Notes under the pieces: model-generated
Told to the model about the DNA's origin: nothing
Database searches by the model: none
Seen by the model: the letters and a program-made list of their open reading frames with translations, nothing else
Made by a program: the position numbers and the translations under genes
Assembly (NCBI RefSeq): GCF_000269985.1
Contig: NC_016109.1
Span: forward strand, 6,785,001 to 6,849,000
DNA: 64,000 nucleotides
Source: Kitasatospora setae KM-6054
GTDB taxonomy: Bacteria > Actinomycetota > Actinomycetes > Streptomycetales > Streptomycetaceae
Reading direction: 5' to 3'
Part shown: in pieces, positions 62,165 through 64,000 of the stretch
How the letters are laid out: the number at the start of each line of letters is the position of its first letter
Numbering within the stretch: position 1 is the stretch's first letter

Positions 62165-62384
62165 GGCACCGAGTGTCGGGCGGCCCGGGCGGTGCCGTCG
62201 AGGCGACGGACGGTAGCGGTACGGTAACGGCGGGGCGGCGGCGGGCCGGTGGGCGGGAGGGCGGCACGAGACCGCCGCCGCCCGGTCGGCCGCGCGCTCC
62301 CCGGTGTTCCCGCAGATGGGGCGGTGTGGCCCGCATGATGGTCGACGGGCATCCTTGCCGTACCGACCTAGGAGAGTAGCCACG

Positions 62385-64000
<1,616 letters not shown>

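Overview
The window is about 72-75% GC with strongly GC-biased third codon positions, GTG/TTG starts, four-base start/stop overlaps and families typical of streptomycetes (AfsR/SARP regulator, DUF5997, a giant OTU-domain protein, many secreted proteins). It is best read as chromosome of a Streptomyces/Kitasatospora-type actinomycete; genus and species cannot be fixed from sequence alone. I found no tRNA, rRNA, CRISPR array, transposase or integrase. Two genes run off the window: the giant protein at the left edge and phosphoglucomutase at the right edge.

Layout. 1-7055: 3' part of a giant protein with an OTU-like protease domain, five to six repeated modules and a low-GC pentapeptide tail. 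7195-10257: AfsR-type regulator. 10258-11007: non-coding stretch with a hexamer array, a candidate structured RNA and strong hairpins. 11008-15714: PaaI-type thioesterase and a one-chain assimilatory nitrate reductase/flavoprotein reductase. 15735-28442 (minus strand): a compact biosynthetic cluster. It holds a stand-alone NRPS adenylation domain with a beta-lysine-like code, a carrier protein, a flavin amine oxidase, an acyl-CoA-ligase-like enzyme, a lysine 2,3-aminomutase-like radical SAM enzyme, an ATP-grasp ligase, two PaaK/CapK-like adenylating enzymes, an MFS exporter and an SDR. Three gaps in it carry the same 15-bp palindrome. 28979-37087: small membrane, secreted and housekeeping-type genes, including a TetR/hydrolase pair and a truncated remnant of a second PstS-like gene.

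37253-50082: a defence island of clearly lower GC at its left end. A minus-strand pair (N6-adenine methylase/specificity fusion, then Ser/Thr kinase with TPR-like tail) faces a plus-strand operon: a duplicated RecB/Cas4-like nuclease, a restriction endonuclease-like protein, a DinG-like helicase and a pPIWI-RE protein. The last three match the known three-gene pPIWI-RE island; the extra nuclease, methylase and kinase make a composite that I do not recognise as described.

50198-55918: TetR regulator divergent from a permease/amidohydrolase/FAD-oxidoreductase group. 55926-64000: a small secreted protein, an exported adenosine deaminase-like enzyme whose start is overlapped by the same palindrome as the biosynthetic cluster, DUF5997 and a LysR-effector-domain protein, a secreted esterase, a polyproline membrane protein and phosphoglucomutase.

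The two most interesting systems are the putative beta-lysine cluster, which has four adenylating enzymes but no condensation domain, and the pPIWI-RE-centred island.
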